Shown here one piece after another: positions 24,389-32,506 of a stretch of 34,016 nucleotides of DNA; the first letter of the stretch is position 1, and each line of letters opens with the position of its first letter. The notes under the pieces are model-generated. The model saw only the letters and a program-made list of their open reading frames with translations. It did not search any database and was not told the origin of the DNA. The position numbers and the translations under genes were made by a program. The stretch spans positions 1 to 34,016 of the forward strand of contig JAKAQR010000024.1 in the NCBI GenBank assembly GCA_021819725.1. Reading direction: 5' to 3'. Source of the DNA: Actinomycetes bacterium (GTDB taxonomy: Bacteria > Actinomycetota > Acidimicrobiia > Acidimicrobiales > Acidimicrobiaceae).

Positions 24389-25769
24389 CGTGCAAACTCC
24401 TTCCAGTGAGCGAAAATACTGTCTCCCCGAACGCTTCAGAAAGCGTTGGGTGTGGTTGAATGAACTGAGCCAACTCCTCGGCGCTTGCCTCCCAGTTCAC
24501 CGCTAGGTACCCTGGTGATAGCAGCTCTGTTGCCCAGGGGCCCACAATGTGGACTCCCAGGACCTGATGCGTCACTCGATCTGCGACGACCTTGACGAAA
24601 CCGTCGACCTCTCCAATAATGCGTGCACGAGAATTGCCGCCCAATGGATCCTTTTTGACGATAGGGTCGAAGCCGTGCTCCCGGGCTTGCTGCTCGGTAA
24701 AGCCGGCGAAGGCAATCTCAGGATGTGTGTAGATGCACCACGGCACTCTTGAGTAATCAACCGGTGGTGACGCCTCGCCGAGGATAGTCTTGACGACTGC
24801 TACACCTTCTGCGAAACCCACGTGGGCAAGCTGGGCGGTATCGATAAGGTCCCCTATCGCATAGACACCCGGTTCAGAGGTTTGATAGTGCTGATCTACC
24901 TCGACAAAACCTCGATCCGAAACAGTTACCGATGCACCATCCCCAAAGATGCCTTCCGAGTTAGGCTGTCTGCCAATGGCGACGACGATCTGGTTCACTG
25001 TCAATGAGCTGCCATCAGCAAGGGTAAGGGTGGTCACTGCCCCGTCCGGGGTATGACCCGTAACGCCAACACCCGTCTTGATCGCAATCCCACGCTTCTT
25101 GAAGGACCGAACCATCACGTCAACAAGGTCCTGATCCACCCCTGGCAGCAGCCGGGGTAAGGCCTCTATGATGGTCACAGAACTGCCGAGATCCGCCATC
25201 AGCGAGGCAAACTCACATCCGATCACGCCCCCGCCGACAATCGCCACCGTCTTTGGCAACTCTGTTAACGACAATACCTCATCCGAAGTCAGCACATACT
25301 TACCGTCGATGTCAAAGCCTGGAATGCTTCGAGGTCGGGAACCTGCTGCGACGATTACCTTATCACCAACTATTGACTCGCCGGTAGACACCGAGATACG
25401 TCCAGCTCCAAGGTAGGTCCCATTGCCCTGGTAGGTGACAATCCCTCGGCTCTTCATCAGGCCCGCCAAGCCACCGGTCAGCTTGTCTACCACGGACTGC
25501 TTGCGTTGCTGCGAAACCGCGAAATCTACAACCGGGTCACTACTCGTTATTCCGAACTCCGCGGCACCACGGATCCCACGATACACAGCCGCTGTTTCAA
25601 GATATTCCTTGGCAGGAACACAACCTCGTTGCAAGCAGGTACCACCAACACGATCTCGCTCTACAATCCCAATTTTCAGACCAGCTGAAGCACCATAGAG
25701 TGCTGCACCATACCCGGCAGGACCTGCACCTAAGACAACGATATCGAATGCTTGCTCTTCGCTCAACAC
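24381..25769 (-). CDS. lpdA: Dihydrolipoamide dehydrogenase (E3)
   Basis: The protein (462 aa) is a flavoprotein disulfide reductase that reoxidises dihydrolipoyl groups with NAD+. The N-terminal FAD site is VVLGAGPAGYGAALYGASAG (residues 11-30). The redox disulfide is Cys45/Cys50 in GGTCLQRGCVPAK. The NAD site is VGGGVIGCEFASLMADLG, the second FAD motif is VYAIGDL, and the C-terminal His-Glu pair lies in HPTLSEAFGE. The length is normal. The GTG start follows AAGGAAGG closely; a TTG at codon 2 is an alternative. The 63 bp upstream is AT-rich and contains TTATAA on the minus strand, which may hold the operon promoter. It is first in lpdA-E2-lipBA-M24. Confidence 0.95.
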   Translation of the reverse strand: MLSEEQAFDIVVLGAGPAGYGAALYGASAGLKIGIVERDRVGGTCLQRGCVPAKEYLETAAVYRGIRGAAEFGITSSDPVVDFAVSQQRKQSVVDKLTGGLAGLMKSRGIVTYQGNGTYLGAGRISVSTGESIVGDKVIVAAGSRPRSIPGFDIDGKYVLTSDEVLSLTELPKTVAIVGGGVIGCEFASLMADLGSSVTIIEALPRLLPGVDQDLVDVMVRSFKKRGIAIKTGVGVTGHTPDGAVTTLTLADGSSLTVNQIVVAIGRQPNSEGIFGDGASVTVSDRGFVEVDQHYQTSEPGVYAIGDLIDTAQLAHVGFAEGVAVVKTILGEASPPVDYSRVPWCIYTHPEIAFAGFTEQQAREHGFDPIVKKDPLGGNSRARIIGEVDGFVKVVADRVTHQVLGVHIVGPWATELLSPGYLAVNWEASAEELAQFIQPHPTLSEAFGETVFSLTGRSLHVG

Positions 25770-25832
25770 CCTTCCTTCCTTGCACCGCCCCTTATAAGTT
25801 TTAGTAGAGATCGGCGCTCGTTAATAAATCCG

Positions 25833-26765
25833 TCAGCGACCTTCAGATCCCGATGGCCACATTCGCTCGGCCACCTCTGACAGGTCGAGATACTCATCGT
25901 CAGTCAAGACCATCTCGGCCGCCTGTGCGTTAGAACGGAGTTGGGCTACCGAGGACGCACCAGGAATCGCCACCACTGACTCATGCGACAACACCCAAGC
26001 CAGCGCGACCTGCGCAACTGTTGCATCATGATTCACGGCAATACGCTCCATCACGGCTCGGACCGAACGAAACGCTATCAAAGTACGATCGCTGAACTCG
26101 CGCCGCATTCGTCGCAGGTTTGACGGCTTCGCTCCAATGTCATAGCGACCCGAAAGCAGTCCTTGCTCCAGAGGCGAATAAGCAATCACGAGCCGGTCAT
26201 TGGCAGTGGCCCAGGGCACCATCTCTCGGACCGACCTCCTCGAAAACAGGGAGAGGTGCACCTGGTTCGTCCAGATAGGGAAGTTCACCGCAGCTTGAAC
26301 TCGCCTCCACGCCTCGAGGGAGTAGTTTGAGACACCGAGCATTCGGATATCACCAGCGTGAAGCATTGGCTCGAACTCGGCTACCTGTGCGGTCAGTGAG
26401 AACAATGGATTTGGAAAATGGAGCTGGTAGAGATCAATCTCTTCGATACCCAGCCGGGAGGCGGAACGTCGCGCATGTCGCCTCCCCTTGCCACGAAGGG
26501 GTAGGACTGGAGCATACTTCGTTGCAACCAACGCATTACGTCTGTGCGAACCCAGAGCCTGGCCCAATATTCTCTCTGACCGTCCAAAACCGTACACTTC
26601 GGCGGTGTCGAAGAGATTAATCCCCAGCGCTAACGCTTCCTCCACCAGCTCCAATGAGACTCGGTCAGCATAGTCGCTGCCATAGCCCCACTCTCGAGAG
26701 CCAAATTGCCAGGTGCCCAAGCCAATAACGCTGAAGCGAACACCGCCTACTTCCCGATACCTCAC
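25833..26765 (-). CDS. Aldo/keto reductase
   Basis: The protein (310 aa) is an NADPH-dependent (beta/alpha)8 oxidoreductase. The catalytic tetrad is visible as Asp53 and Tyr58 (DTAEVYGFGRSE), Lys83 (VATKYAP) and His116 (LYQLHFP). LGVSNYS, AYSPLEQGLLSGRY and AIPGASSVAQLRSN near the C-terminus are further family blocks, the last binding the cofactor 2'-phosphate. It probably reduces an aldehyde or ketone; the substrate is unknown. The GTG start has only a weak AAAGG site two bases away. It is separated from lpdA by 63 bp and from the upstream dehydrogenase gene by 135 bp, so it may be transcribed separately. Confidence 0.92.
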   Translation of the reverse strand: MRYREVGGVRFSVIGLGTWQFGSREWGYGSDYADRVSLELVEEALALGINLFDTAEVYGFGRSERILGQALGSHRRNALVATKYAPVLPLRGKGRRHARRSASRLGIEEIDLYQLHFPNPLFSLTAQVAEFEPMLHAGDIRMLGVSNYSLEAWRRVQAAVNFPIWTNQVHLSLFSRRSVREMVPWATANDRLVIAYSPLEQGLLSGRYDIGAKPSNLRRMRREFSDRTLIAFRSVRAVMERIAVNHDATVAQVALAWVLSHESVVAIPGASSVAQLRSNAQAAEMVLTDDEYLDLSEVAERMWPSGSEGR

Positions 26766-26900
26766 ACCTTTAGCCTAGGAGTCGTCAACGTCAACGAGTC
26801 ACCCGCCAGCCAGTGCTATGAGGACAACAGAACCTCCAGGGGTCAAGCCGAGCGTCTGCTAGCTCGCCGTCCTAAGTGCTATGGCAGTCAGCTCTAGAGC

Positions 26901-27665
26901 CTACCGAGGCGCCATCCGCAAGGCACCATCGAGCCTAATGACCTCTCCGTTGAGATAGTCATTGTCGAGAACTGCGAGAACCAGTTTAGCGAAGTCACTC
27001 GGAAGACCCAAACGTTTTGGGAATGGGACCGAAGAACCCAGTGCGTTGCGCACATCTTCAGGGAGTGTGCCAAGTAGCGGGGTGTCCATAATACCCGGAG
27101 CAATGGTGACTACCCGAATGCCCGAGCCAGACAGATCCCGTGCGGCTGGTAGCGTCAGACCGACTATCGCGCCCTTCGACGCCGAGTAAGCGATCTGTCC
27201 TATCTGGCCATCATACGCAGCAATTGAGGCCGTGTTCACAATCAAGCCCCGCTGTCCATCTCTCGGCTCGGCGTGTGCGAGATAACTTGCCCCGTAGCGC
27301 AGAAGGTTGAAGGTGCCGAAGAGATTCACACGGACCACATGCTCGAAGCTCGCAAATTCATGCGGCTTCCCACTGCGATCGATCGTGCGCTCCGCAATCC
27401 CAACTCCCGCACAACTCACCACCAAGCGGATCGTGCCAAAATTTGCAGCCTCGGACATGAGCCGCATCACCGAGCTATCATCGGTGACATCAGTGGGGAC
27501 AAAGAGCGATGCCTGCCCTAACCGCGCAGCCACCTCCCGACCGGCCTCCTCATTTCGATCGGCAAGCACCACCTTGGTTCCAGCCTCGACCAGCGCCATT
27601 GTCGTGGCAAGTCCCAAGCCTGACGCTGCGCCGCTTACGACAGCGACCTCTCCTTGAATATTCAT
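26901..27665 (-). CDS. 3-hydroxyacyl-CoA dehydrogenase type 2-like SDR (HSD10-like)
   Basis: A 254 aa short-chain dehydrogenase. SGAASGLGLAT (residues 11-21) is the NAD site and VVSCAGVG stands for the usual NNAG. The catalytic residues are Ser in VNTASIAAYDG and Tyr-x3-Lys in IAYSASKGAIVG. IAYSASKGAIVGLTLPAARD, VVTIAPGIMDTPLL and NGEVIRLDGALRM are typical of the HSD10/2-methyl-3-hydroxybutyryl-CoA dehydrogenase branch. It would oxidise short or branched 3-hydroxyacyl-CoA, as in isoleucine and fatty acid breakdown, a route that can yield propionyl-CoA. The ATG has no good ribosome site; TAGATT sits at the spacing expected for a leaderless start. A 10-bp palindrome (GCTCTAGAGC) follows the stop. 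Confidence 0.92.
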   Translation of the reverse strand: MNIQGEVAVVSGAASGLGLATTMALVEAGTKVVLADRNEEAGREVAARLGQASLFVPTDVTDDSSVMRLMSEAANFGTIRLVVSCAGVGIAERTIDRSGKPHEFASFEHVVRVNLFGTFNLLRYGASYLAHAEPRDGQRGLIVNTASIAAYDGQIGQIAYSASKGAIVGLTLPAARDLSGSGIRVVTIAPGIMDTPLLGTLPEDVRNALGSSVPFPKRLGLPSDFAKLVLAVLDNDYLNGEVIRLDGALRMAPR

Positions 27666-27723
27666 GGTCTCAATCTAGCCTAGGCAACCGACATACGTTG
27701 ATCATGGTCGATAATCAGCGACC

Positions 27724-28167
27724 TTAACCGCTTCCGCTTTGACGCAGTTCGCGTGCGGCTTCCTGGGCAAGCAGATCCACCTCGTTGTTGTTGGGATCCG
27801 TGCTATGCCCCTTGACCCATTCGAACGTGACCCTTCTGCCTGCGCGCACCACCTGATCGATCAGAGGTTGCCACAAATCACTGTTGGCTACCGGCTCACC
27901 TTTGCTGTTGCGATAGCCATTCGACTCCCACTTCTTCCACCACGCTTGTCGAAAGCAATTGACAACGTACGTCGAATCCGACCGAATGAGAACATCGCCA
28001 GCATGTGAGCGCAATGCCTGCAATACCGCCATAAGCTCCATCCGCTGATTGGTGGTGACGAGTTCACCACCCGAATCGTGTGCACGTGAGAGTGGCTCGA
28101 ACCAGGCCCAGCCGCCAGGACCTGGATTGCCGCGACAAGCGCCGTCTGTATAGATCAACAGTGCCAA
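27724..28167 (-). CDS. rnhA: Ribonuclease HI
   Basis: The protein (147 aa) cleaves the RNA strand of RNA-DNA hybrids. The four acidic catalytic residues are visible: Asp in LIYTDGACRGNPGPGGW, Glu in QRMELMAV, Asp in IRSDSTYV and Asp in NNEVDLLAQ. The catalytic His is in WVKGHSTDP. The frame is open to a TTG at 28242, but RNase HI proteins begin just before the IYTDGA strand. I therefore use the TTG at 28167-28165, with GGGAGG ten bases upstream. It diverges from aceE. Confidence 0.92.
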   Translation of the reverse strand: MALLIYTDGACRGNPGPGGWAWFEPLSRAHDSGGELVTTNQRMELMAVLQALRSHAGDVLIRSDSTYVVNCFRQAWWKKWESNGYRNSKGEPVANSDLWQPLIDQVVRAGRRVTFEWVKGHSTDPNNNEVDLLAQEAARELRQSGSG

Positions 28168-28244
28168 CTGGTTTGAGCCTCCCTCGAATGCTTCTGGCCG
28201 GTTGCCAGTGTACCAGGTGGACGTGTTCGCCAAAAGCTGCAAGA

Positions 28245-30995
28245 ATGGAGGTTGTGATTATTGACGGTTTTGCACATCAGATTCCAGACATCGACCCTAA
28301 CGAGACGGCCGAGTGGGTTGACTCCTTCGACTCGCTCGTTGACGGGCGTGGCAAACAACGTGCCACGTTCCTCCTCATGAAGCTGCTCGAGGCCGCACGC
28401 GAAAGACAGGTAGGTTTCCCGGCAACGGTGTCTACCCCCTACATCAACACGATCGCACCGGAGAATGAACCTTGGTTTCCGGGGGATGAACAGGTAGAAC
28501 GGCGTATTCGTGCCTTCATACGGTGGAATGCGGCTGCTATGGTGACGAGGGCAAACCACCTGGCAGACGGCATCGGTGGGCACTTGTCAACGTATGCAAG
28601 CTCCGCCTCGCTCTACGAAGTAGGGTTTAACCACTTCTTCCGCGGAAAGGATTCGGGATCACCAGGAGATTTTGTGTACTTTCAGGGACACGGTTCGCCG
28701 GGTATTTACTCGCGCGCTTTCCTCGAGGGTCGCTTGACCGAAGACCAGCTGGATCACTTCCGGATGGAGGTCGACGGGCTGGGCATACCCTCTTATCCAC
28801 ACCCACGTCTGATGCCAGAATTCTGGGAGTTCCCAACCGTCTCGATGGGTTTAGGGCCAATACAGTCCATCTATCATGCCCTCTTCAACCGGTATATGAA
28901 CGATCGCCACCTTGCGAGTACCGCCGAAAGCCGCATCTGGGGTTTCGTCGGAGATGGAGAGTTTGACGAACCCGAAACCTCTGGAGCGCTCTCGCTTGCA
29001 GGTCGCGAGCATCTCGACAATCTGATCTGGGTGGTGAACTGTAACCTACAAAGGCTTGACGGCCCGGTGCGCGGGAACGGAAAGATTATCCAAGAGCTCG
29101 AGGCAACCTTCCGTGGCGCGGGGTGGAACGTGATCAAGGTCATCTGGGGCTCGAAGTGGGATGAACTTCTGGCCCGAGACACCGATGGGGTGCTGCTCAA
29201 CAAGATGAATACCACCCCCGACGGAGACTTCCAAAAGCTCGCAACCGAAAGCGGCGCCTATATCCGTGAGCACTTTTTTGGGCCTGACCCCCGGCTTCGA
29301 GCACTGGTCGAGCACCTCAGTGACGAGGATCTCCAACAGCTTCCGCGGGGCGGCCATGACTACCGCAAGCTGTATGCCGCCTACCATGCGGCGGTCAACC
29401 ATCAGGGATCGCCGTCGGCGATCCTGGCTCATACGGTGAAGGGCTGGACCCTAGGTCCCGATATTGAAGCGCGTAACTCTACACATCAGATCAAGAAGAT
29501 GACCGATGAGCAGCTACGCCAATTTCGCGACCGGCTGCATTTGAACGACGTTATCACCGACGAGATGCTGGAAGCCCCAGAGCCACCATACATTCGGCTG
29601 CCGGAAGGCTCGATCGAGGCTGCTTACCTCGAGTCACGTCGGAGACAGCTAGGTGGGTCGTTGCCACGCCGCATTAATCGCAGCGCTGAGCTCCCGGTAC
29701 CGAGCGACGACGCATTCAAGGAATTCTACTTGGGGTCAGCAAAGCAGCAGGTTTCGACTACCATGGTCTTTTCCAAGCTATTGCGCAACCTCATGAAGGA
29801 CCCACTCATCGGCGCCCGAATCGTACCAATCGTCCCGGATGAGGCTCGGACCTTTGGCCTTGAGGCGCTATTCCGGGAGGCCAAAATATATTCGACCATT
29901 GGCCAACGCTACACGCCGGTGGATGCTGGGCTCCTCCTTTCCTACACTGAAGCTCAGGATGGTCAGATCCTCGAAATGGGGATCACCGAAGACGGCTCTA
30001 CCGCAATGTTTACCGCGGCGGGTACGTCTTATGCCACACTCGGGGTCCCTATGATCCCTGTGTATCTCTTCTACTCGATGTTCGGCTTCCAGCGCTCTGG
30101 CGACCTGCTGTGGGCCGCTTCCGACGCACGAGCGAAGGGATTTCTGATCGGCGCCACCGCAGGCAGAACTACGCTCCTGGGGGAGGGGCTCCAGCACACC
30201 GATGGCCACTCACAAGTTCTCGCTGCGGTCTACCCCAACGTGCAGGCCTACGATCCAGCGTTTGCCTACGAAATTGCGGCCATCGTTCGACATGGTATCG
30301 CGGACATGTTCGGTCCTCGAAGCAGGGATGTCATCTACTACTTGACCACGTACAACGAAAACTACCTGATGCCAGCGGTCGATCCCAATCGCAACCTCGA
30401 CGAACTCAGCGAAGCAATCGTGCAAGGCGGCTATCTCTTCTCCGCTGGTCAGAGATCGAATGTTTTGGCACCGCTGTCCTCCGCTACACCTAGAGATCGG
30501 GAGCGGCACGCCACCCTTCTATTCTCCGGCACCGCACAGTCATCGGTGCGCGCCGCGGCCGAAGCCTTGCGAGACCACTGGAATGTGGTCTGTGACGTCT
30601 ACTCCATCACCTCCTACAAGCGGTTGAGGGAGGATGCTGAAGCAGCTAATCGGTTCGAACGCCTCAATCCAGGTGAAACCGCCGAAACCCCGTGGGTATC
30701 ACAGTTGCTCGGAGGGGCCGAAGGACCGATTATTGCAACAACAGACTTCGTCAAGCTGGTGCCCGATCAGATCCGACCATTCGTTCATCAGCCATTTATC
30801 TCCCTCGGTACTGACGGTTTTGGCCGTTCAGACACCCGAGAGGCGCTGCGTCGCTTCTTCGAGACCGACGAGGCATCCATTGTGGTAGCCACCCTGTCCG
30901 CACTTGCTAAGCTTGGCGAAGCCAAGCCAGAGGAGGTGAGCGATGCCATTACCCACTATGGCGTCGTCTACGATCATCATGACCCTACTGTCTGA
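28245..30995 (+). CDS. aceE: Pyruvate dehydrogenase E1, homodimeric type (AceE)
   Basis: The protein (916 aa) is the thiamine diphosphate-dependent E1 that decarboxylates pyruvate and reductively acetylates the lipoyl domain of E2. It matches homodimeric AceE along its length: INTIAPENEPWFPGD, YFQGHGSPGIYSRAFLEGRL, LMPEFWEFPTVSMGLGP, the ThDP/Mg motif GDGEFDEPE ending at VNCNLQRLDGPV, ILAHTVKGWTLGP, and TYNENYLMPAV in the C-terminal half. The E. coli protein is 887 aa. The frame extends upstream, but the family N-terminus (DIDPNETAEWVDS) fits the ATG at 28245; its ribosome site is weak. The E2 and E3 genes lie 2.5-5.5 kb away on the other strand. Confidence 0.96.
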   Translation: MEVVIIDGFAHQIPDIDPNETAEWVDSFDSLVDGRGKQRATFLLMKLLEAARERQVGFPATVSTPYINTIAPENEPWFPGDEQVERRIRAFIRWNAAAMVTRANHLADGIGGHLSTYASSASLYEVGFNHFFRGKDSGSPGDFVYFQGHGSPGIYSRAFLEGRLTEDQLDHFRMEVDGLGIPSYPHPRLMPEFWEFPTVSMGLGPIQSIYHALFNRYMNDRHLASTAESRIWGFVGDGEFDEPETSGALSLAGREHLDNLIWVVNCNLQRLDGPVRGNGKIIQELEATFRGAGWNVIKVIWGSKWDELLARDTDGVLLNKMNTTPDGDFQKLATESGAYIREHFFGPDPRLRALVEHLSDEDLQQLPRGGHDYRKLYAAYHAAVNHQGSPSAILAHTVKGWTLGPDIEARNSTHQIKKMTDEQLRQFRDRLHLNDVITDEMLEAPEPPYIRLPEGSIEAAYLESRRRQLGGSLPRRINRSAELPVPSDDAFKEFYLGSAKQQVSTTMVFSKLLRNLMKDPLIGARIVPIVPDEARTFGLEALFREAKIYSTIGQRYTPVDAGLLLSYTEAQDGQILEMGITEDGSTAMFTAAGTSYATLGVPMIPVYLFYSMFGFQRSGDLLWAASDARAKGFLIGATAGRTTLLGEGLQHTDGHSQVLAAVYPNVQAYDPAFAYEIAAIVRHGIADMFGPRSRDVIYYLTTYNENYLMPAVDPNRNLDELSEAIVQGGYLFSAGQRSNVLAPLSSATPRDRERHATLLFSGTAQSSVRAAAEALRDHWNVVCDVYSITSYKRLREDAEAANRFERLNPGETAETPWVSQLLGGAEGPIIATTDFVKLVPDQIRPFVHQPFISLGTDGFGRSDTREALRRFFETDEASIVVATLSALAKLGEAKPEEVSDAITHYGVVYDHHDPTV

Positions 30996-31013
30996 CTGAT
31001 TGAGAGTACAGCT

Positions 31014-31613
31014 ATGCTGACCGGGGATATCTACCTCACACCTGATCCTGAAGCGAATGACTTCCTCAAGGCCAATGCCTTTGGGCTCCTTGTTGGCATG
31101 CTACTTGACCAGCAGATTCCTATGGAACGTGCCTTTAGCGCTCCGTACCTTCTTGATAGACGACTGCACAAGCATCACGGATTGGAGCTTCAACCTGCAG
31201 CCATCGTGTCCCTCGGAGAGGAGCAACTCGTCGCGATGTTCTCGGAAAAGCCTGCGTTGCATCGCTTCCCGAAATCGATGGCGACCAAGTGTCTATCAGT
31301 TGCTGAGCGCATCGTGGCCGACTACCACAACGATGCGAGCGCGTTGTGGGAAGAGGCAAGCTCGGGGTCTGACGCCCTCTTGCGACTCCAGTCCCTTAAT
31401 GGTTTCGGTATTGACAAGGCGAAGATCTTCCTTGCTCTGCTTGGTAAAAGGTTCCACGTTGCCCCCGAAGGATGGCAAGCGGCATCGGAGCCGTTTGGCA
31501 GGGCCGACGAGTTTCGCTCGGTGGCAGACGCAAGCTCTCCGCAAGCACTCGAGAAGGTTCGCGCCTTTAAGACGTCGATGAAACTCGCGCGCAAGACTGG
31601 GCAAAGGATCTAG
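31014..31613 (+). CDS. HhH-GPD family DNA repair-like protein, actinobacterial type
   Basis: A 199 aa protein of the uncharacterised actinobacterial HhH-GPD branch (the family I know as TIGR03252). AFGLLVGMLLDQQIPMERAF is the usual N-terminal core and PALHRFPKSMA follows. LQSLNGFGIDKAKIFLALLGKRF (about 126-148) is the helix-hairpin-helix that would contact DNA backbone. SVADASSPQALEKVRAFKTSMK closes it. By family it is presumed to act in base excision repair; no glycosylase activity is assigned, and I see no iron-sulfur Cys cluster. The ATG has GAGAG about eight bases upstream. It lies 18 bp after aceE and may be cotranscribed. The stop codon abuts the end of the decayed tnpB element. Confidence 0.85.
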   Translation: MLTGDIYLTPDPEANDFLKANAFGLLVGMLLDQQIPMERAFSAPYLLDRRLHKHHGLELQPAAIVSLGEEQLVAMFSEKPALHRFPKSMATKCLSVAERIVADYHNDASALWEEASSGSDALLRLQSLNGFGIDKAKIFLALLGKRFHVAPEGWQAASEPFGRADEFRSVADASSPQALEKVRAFKTSMKLARKTGQRI

Positions 31614-31616
31614 CTA

Positions 31617-31656
31617 GTGGAACCTCCCCGTCCTTACAGACGGGACCTCTGGCTTC
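31617..31656 (-). ncRNA. Possible omega-RNA (TnpB guide scaffold) 3' end
   Basis: Read on the minus strand, GAAGCC is followed by a stem CCCGTC/GACGGG with a six-base loop and then GGAGGTTCCAC, immediately before the element boundary. This hairpin and GAGGTTC-type end resemble the conserved right end of IS605-family elements, which is the 3' part of the TnpB guide RNA. If expressed, the guide segment would be read from the end of the HhH-GPD gene. Assigned from pattern only. Confidence 0.45.
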
Positions 31657-32035
31657 GCCGTTTGTTTGGGTTGTTGGTATCGCTCGACCTCGACCGACCG
31701 GTCTAGTCCCGGTCGTACTGGTAGATGAGCTTGCTAGCTTTGGCTTGCTGATCTGAGTTAGCTCAGATGAGGCCCGGTTCTTCGCACTACTGAGGGCTCT
31801 GGTCTTGGGGGACTGCACCTCGCGTTGACCGGGTGACCAACCCTCGACAGCCCGGAGCTACGTTACTCGGACGGTGGTGTCCGGTCTTGTGGGGACGTAT
31901 TTCACGTGTATCGCCATCTAGAGGATATTCATTCCTAGAGCGTCTCGATGGCAAGTAAATCCACAAGGAAGATTCTGACATCGGTAGTGTCGACCCAATG
32001 GTCGGTTGTGTGTTGAGTACGCGGACAGGTCTAGC

Positions 32036-32121
32036 TTGGTCTTTTCTTGTAGATAGCGCTCTTGGTGTCCTCTCGATCACTGAGACCTAGCGGAACGGCC
32101 CGGTTTGGCCTTTTCTTGTAG
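32036..32121. repeat. 17-bp direct repeat, 69-bp spacing, inside tnpB remnant
   Basis: TTGGTCTTTTCTTGTAG (32036-32052) and TTGGCCTTTTCTTGTAG (32105-32121) differ at one base and are 69 bp (23 codons) apart. On the minus strand both encode LQEK in the same frame. They probably mark a local duplication in the pseudogene. Confidence 0.7.
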
Positions 32122-32506
32122 GAGGTTCACAGACTGGCCTATCTCCCGGCCATAGGTCCACTTCGGACGGGCTACAACTATACCGCAGAGATCCCCCATG
32201 GCCATCACACCATGGGAGACAACAACAATCTTCGACACCTCATGGAGAGCGTAATCGAGTCTGGCTTGGCGTACCGCCCGATGACTTGACAGGCGCGCAC
32301 TCTTGCCTTTCATGCGATTACCTCCCCTATCTGTGCTGGTTGGCCTTCTCACATGAGAGGTAGACCACCTGCGGTGCACCACCACAAACCCAAAGAGTTC
32401 GGCTCGTAGCGCTAGAAGAATCTTTGGGATTTTGCGATGCGCCTGAACAGAACGGCCACCGTCTTCGTACTTGTCATTAGGAATCGCACCTTGAAAGGAG
32501 CCGCAC

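Larger units (their letters stand above)
31617..32400 (-). pseudogene. Decayed tnpB (IS200/IS605-IS607 type RNA-guided nuclease) remnant
   Basis: One minus-strand frame keeps the C-terminal half of a TnpB-like protein. Part one has KGKSARLSSHRAVRQARLD and ALHEVSKIVVVSHGVMAMGDL, which matches the helix-rich region leading to the RuvC EDL motif, but with Gly for the catalytic Glu. Part two has AYSTHNRPLGRHYRC, then PCGFTCHRDALGMNIL, half of the zinc ribbon and the third RuvC Asp. A basic tail follows (HVKYVPTRPDTTVRV, then SPGQREVQSPKTRALSSA). The frame has three in-frame stops (32079-32077 TGA, 31920-31918 TAG, 31860-31858 TAG) and no frameshift. The N-terminal half and the first zinc Cys pair are missing. 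The upstream limit is approximate. No partner transposase is present. Confidence 0.75.

Noticed and set aside
23818..24409. Long plus-strand frames rich in Gly, Leu, Val or Trp opposite the E2 linker
   Set aside because: They are the antisense reading of the Ala-Pro-Gln repeat codons; the repeat has no stops in several frames. No ribosome site or family similarity.
28080..28244. N-terminal extension of aceE
   Set aside because: It is antisense to RNase HI and unlike AceE N-termini, which match from the ATG at 28245.
31617..32130. Direct repeats and hairpin near the tnpB remnant considered as a CRISPR array
   Set aside because: There are only two 17-bp copies, they are coding in the TnpB frame, and no cas genes are nearby.
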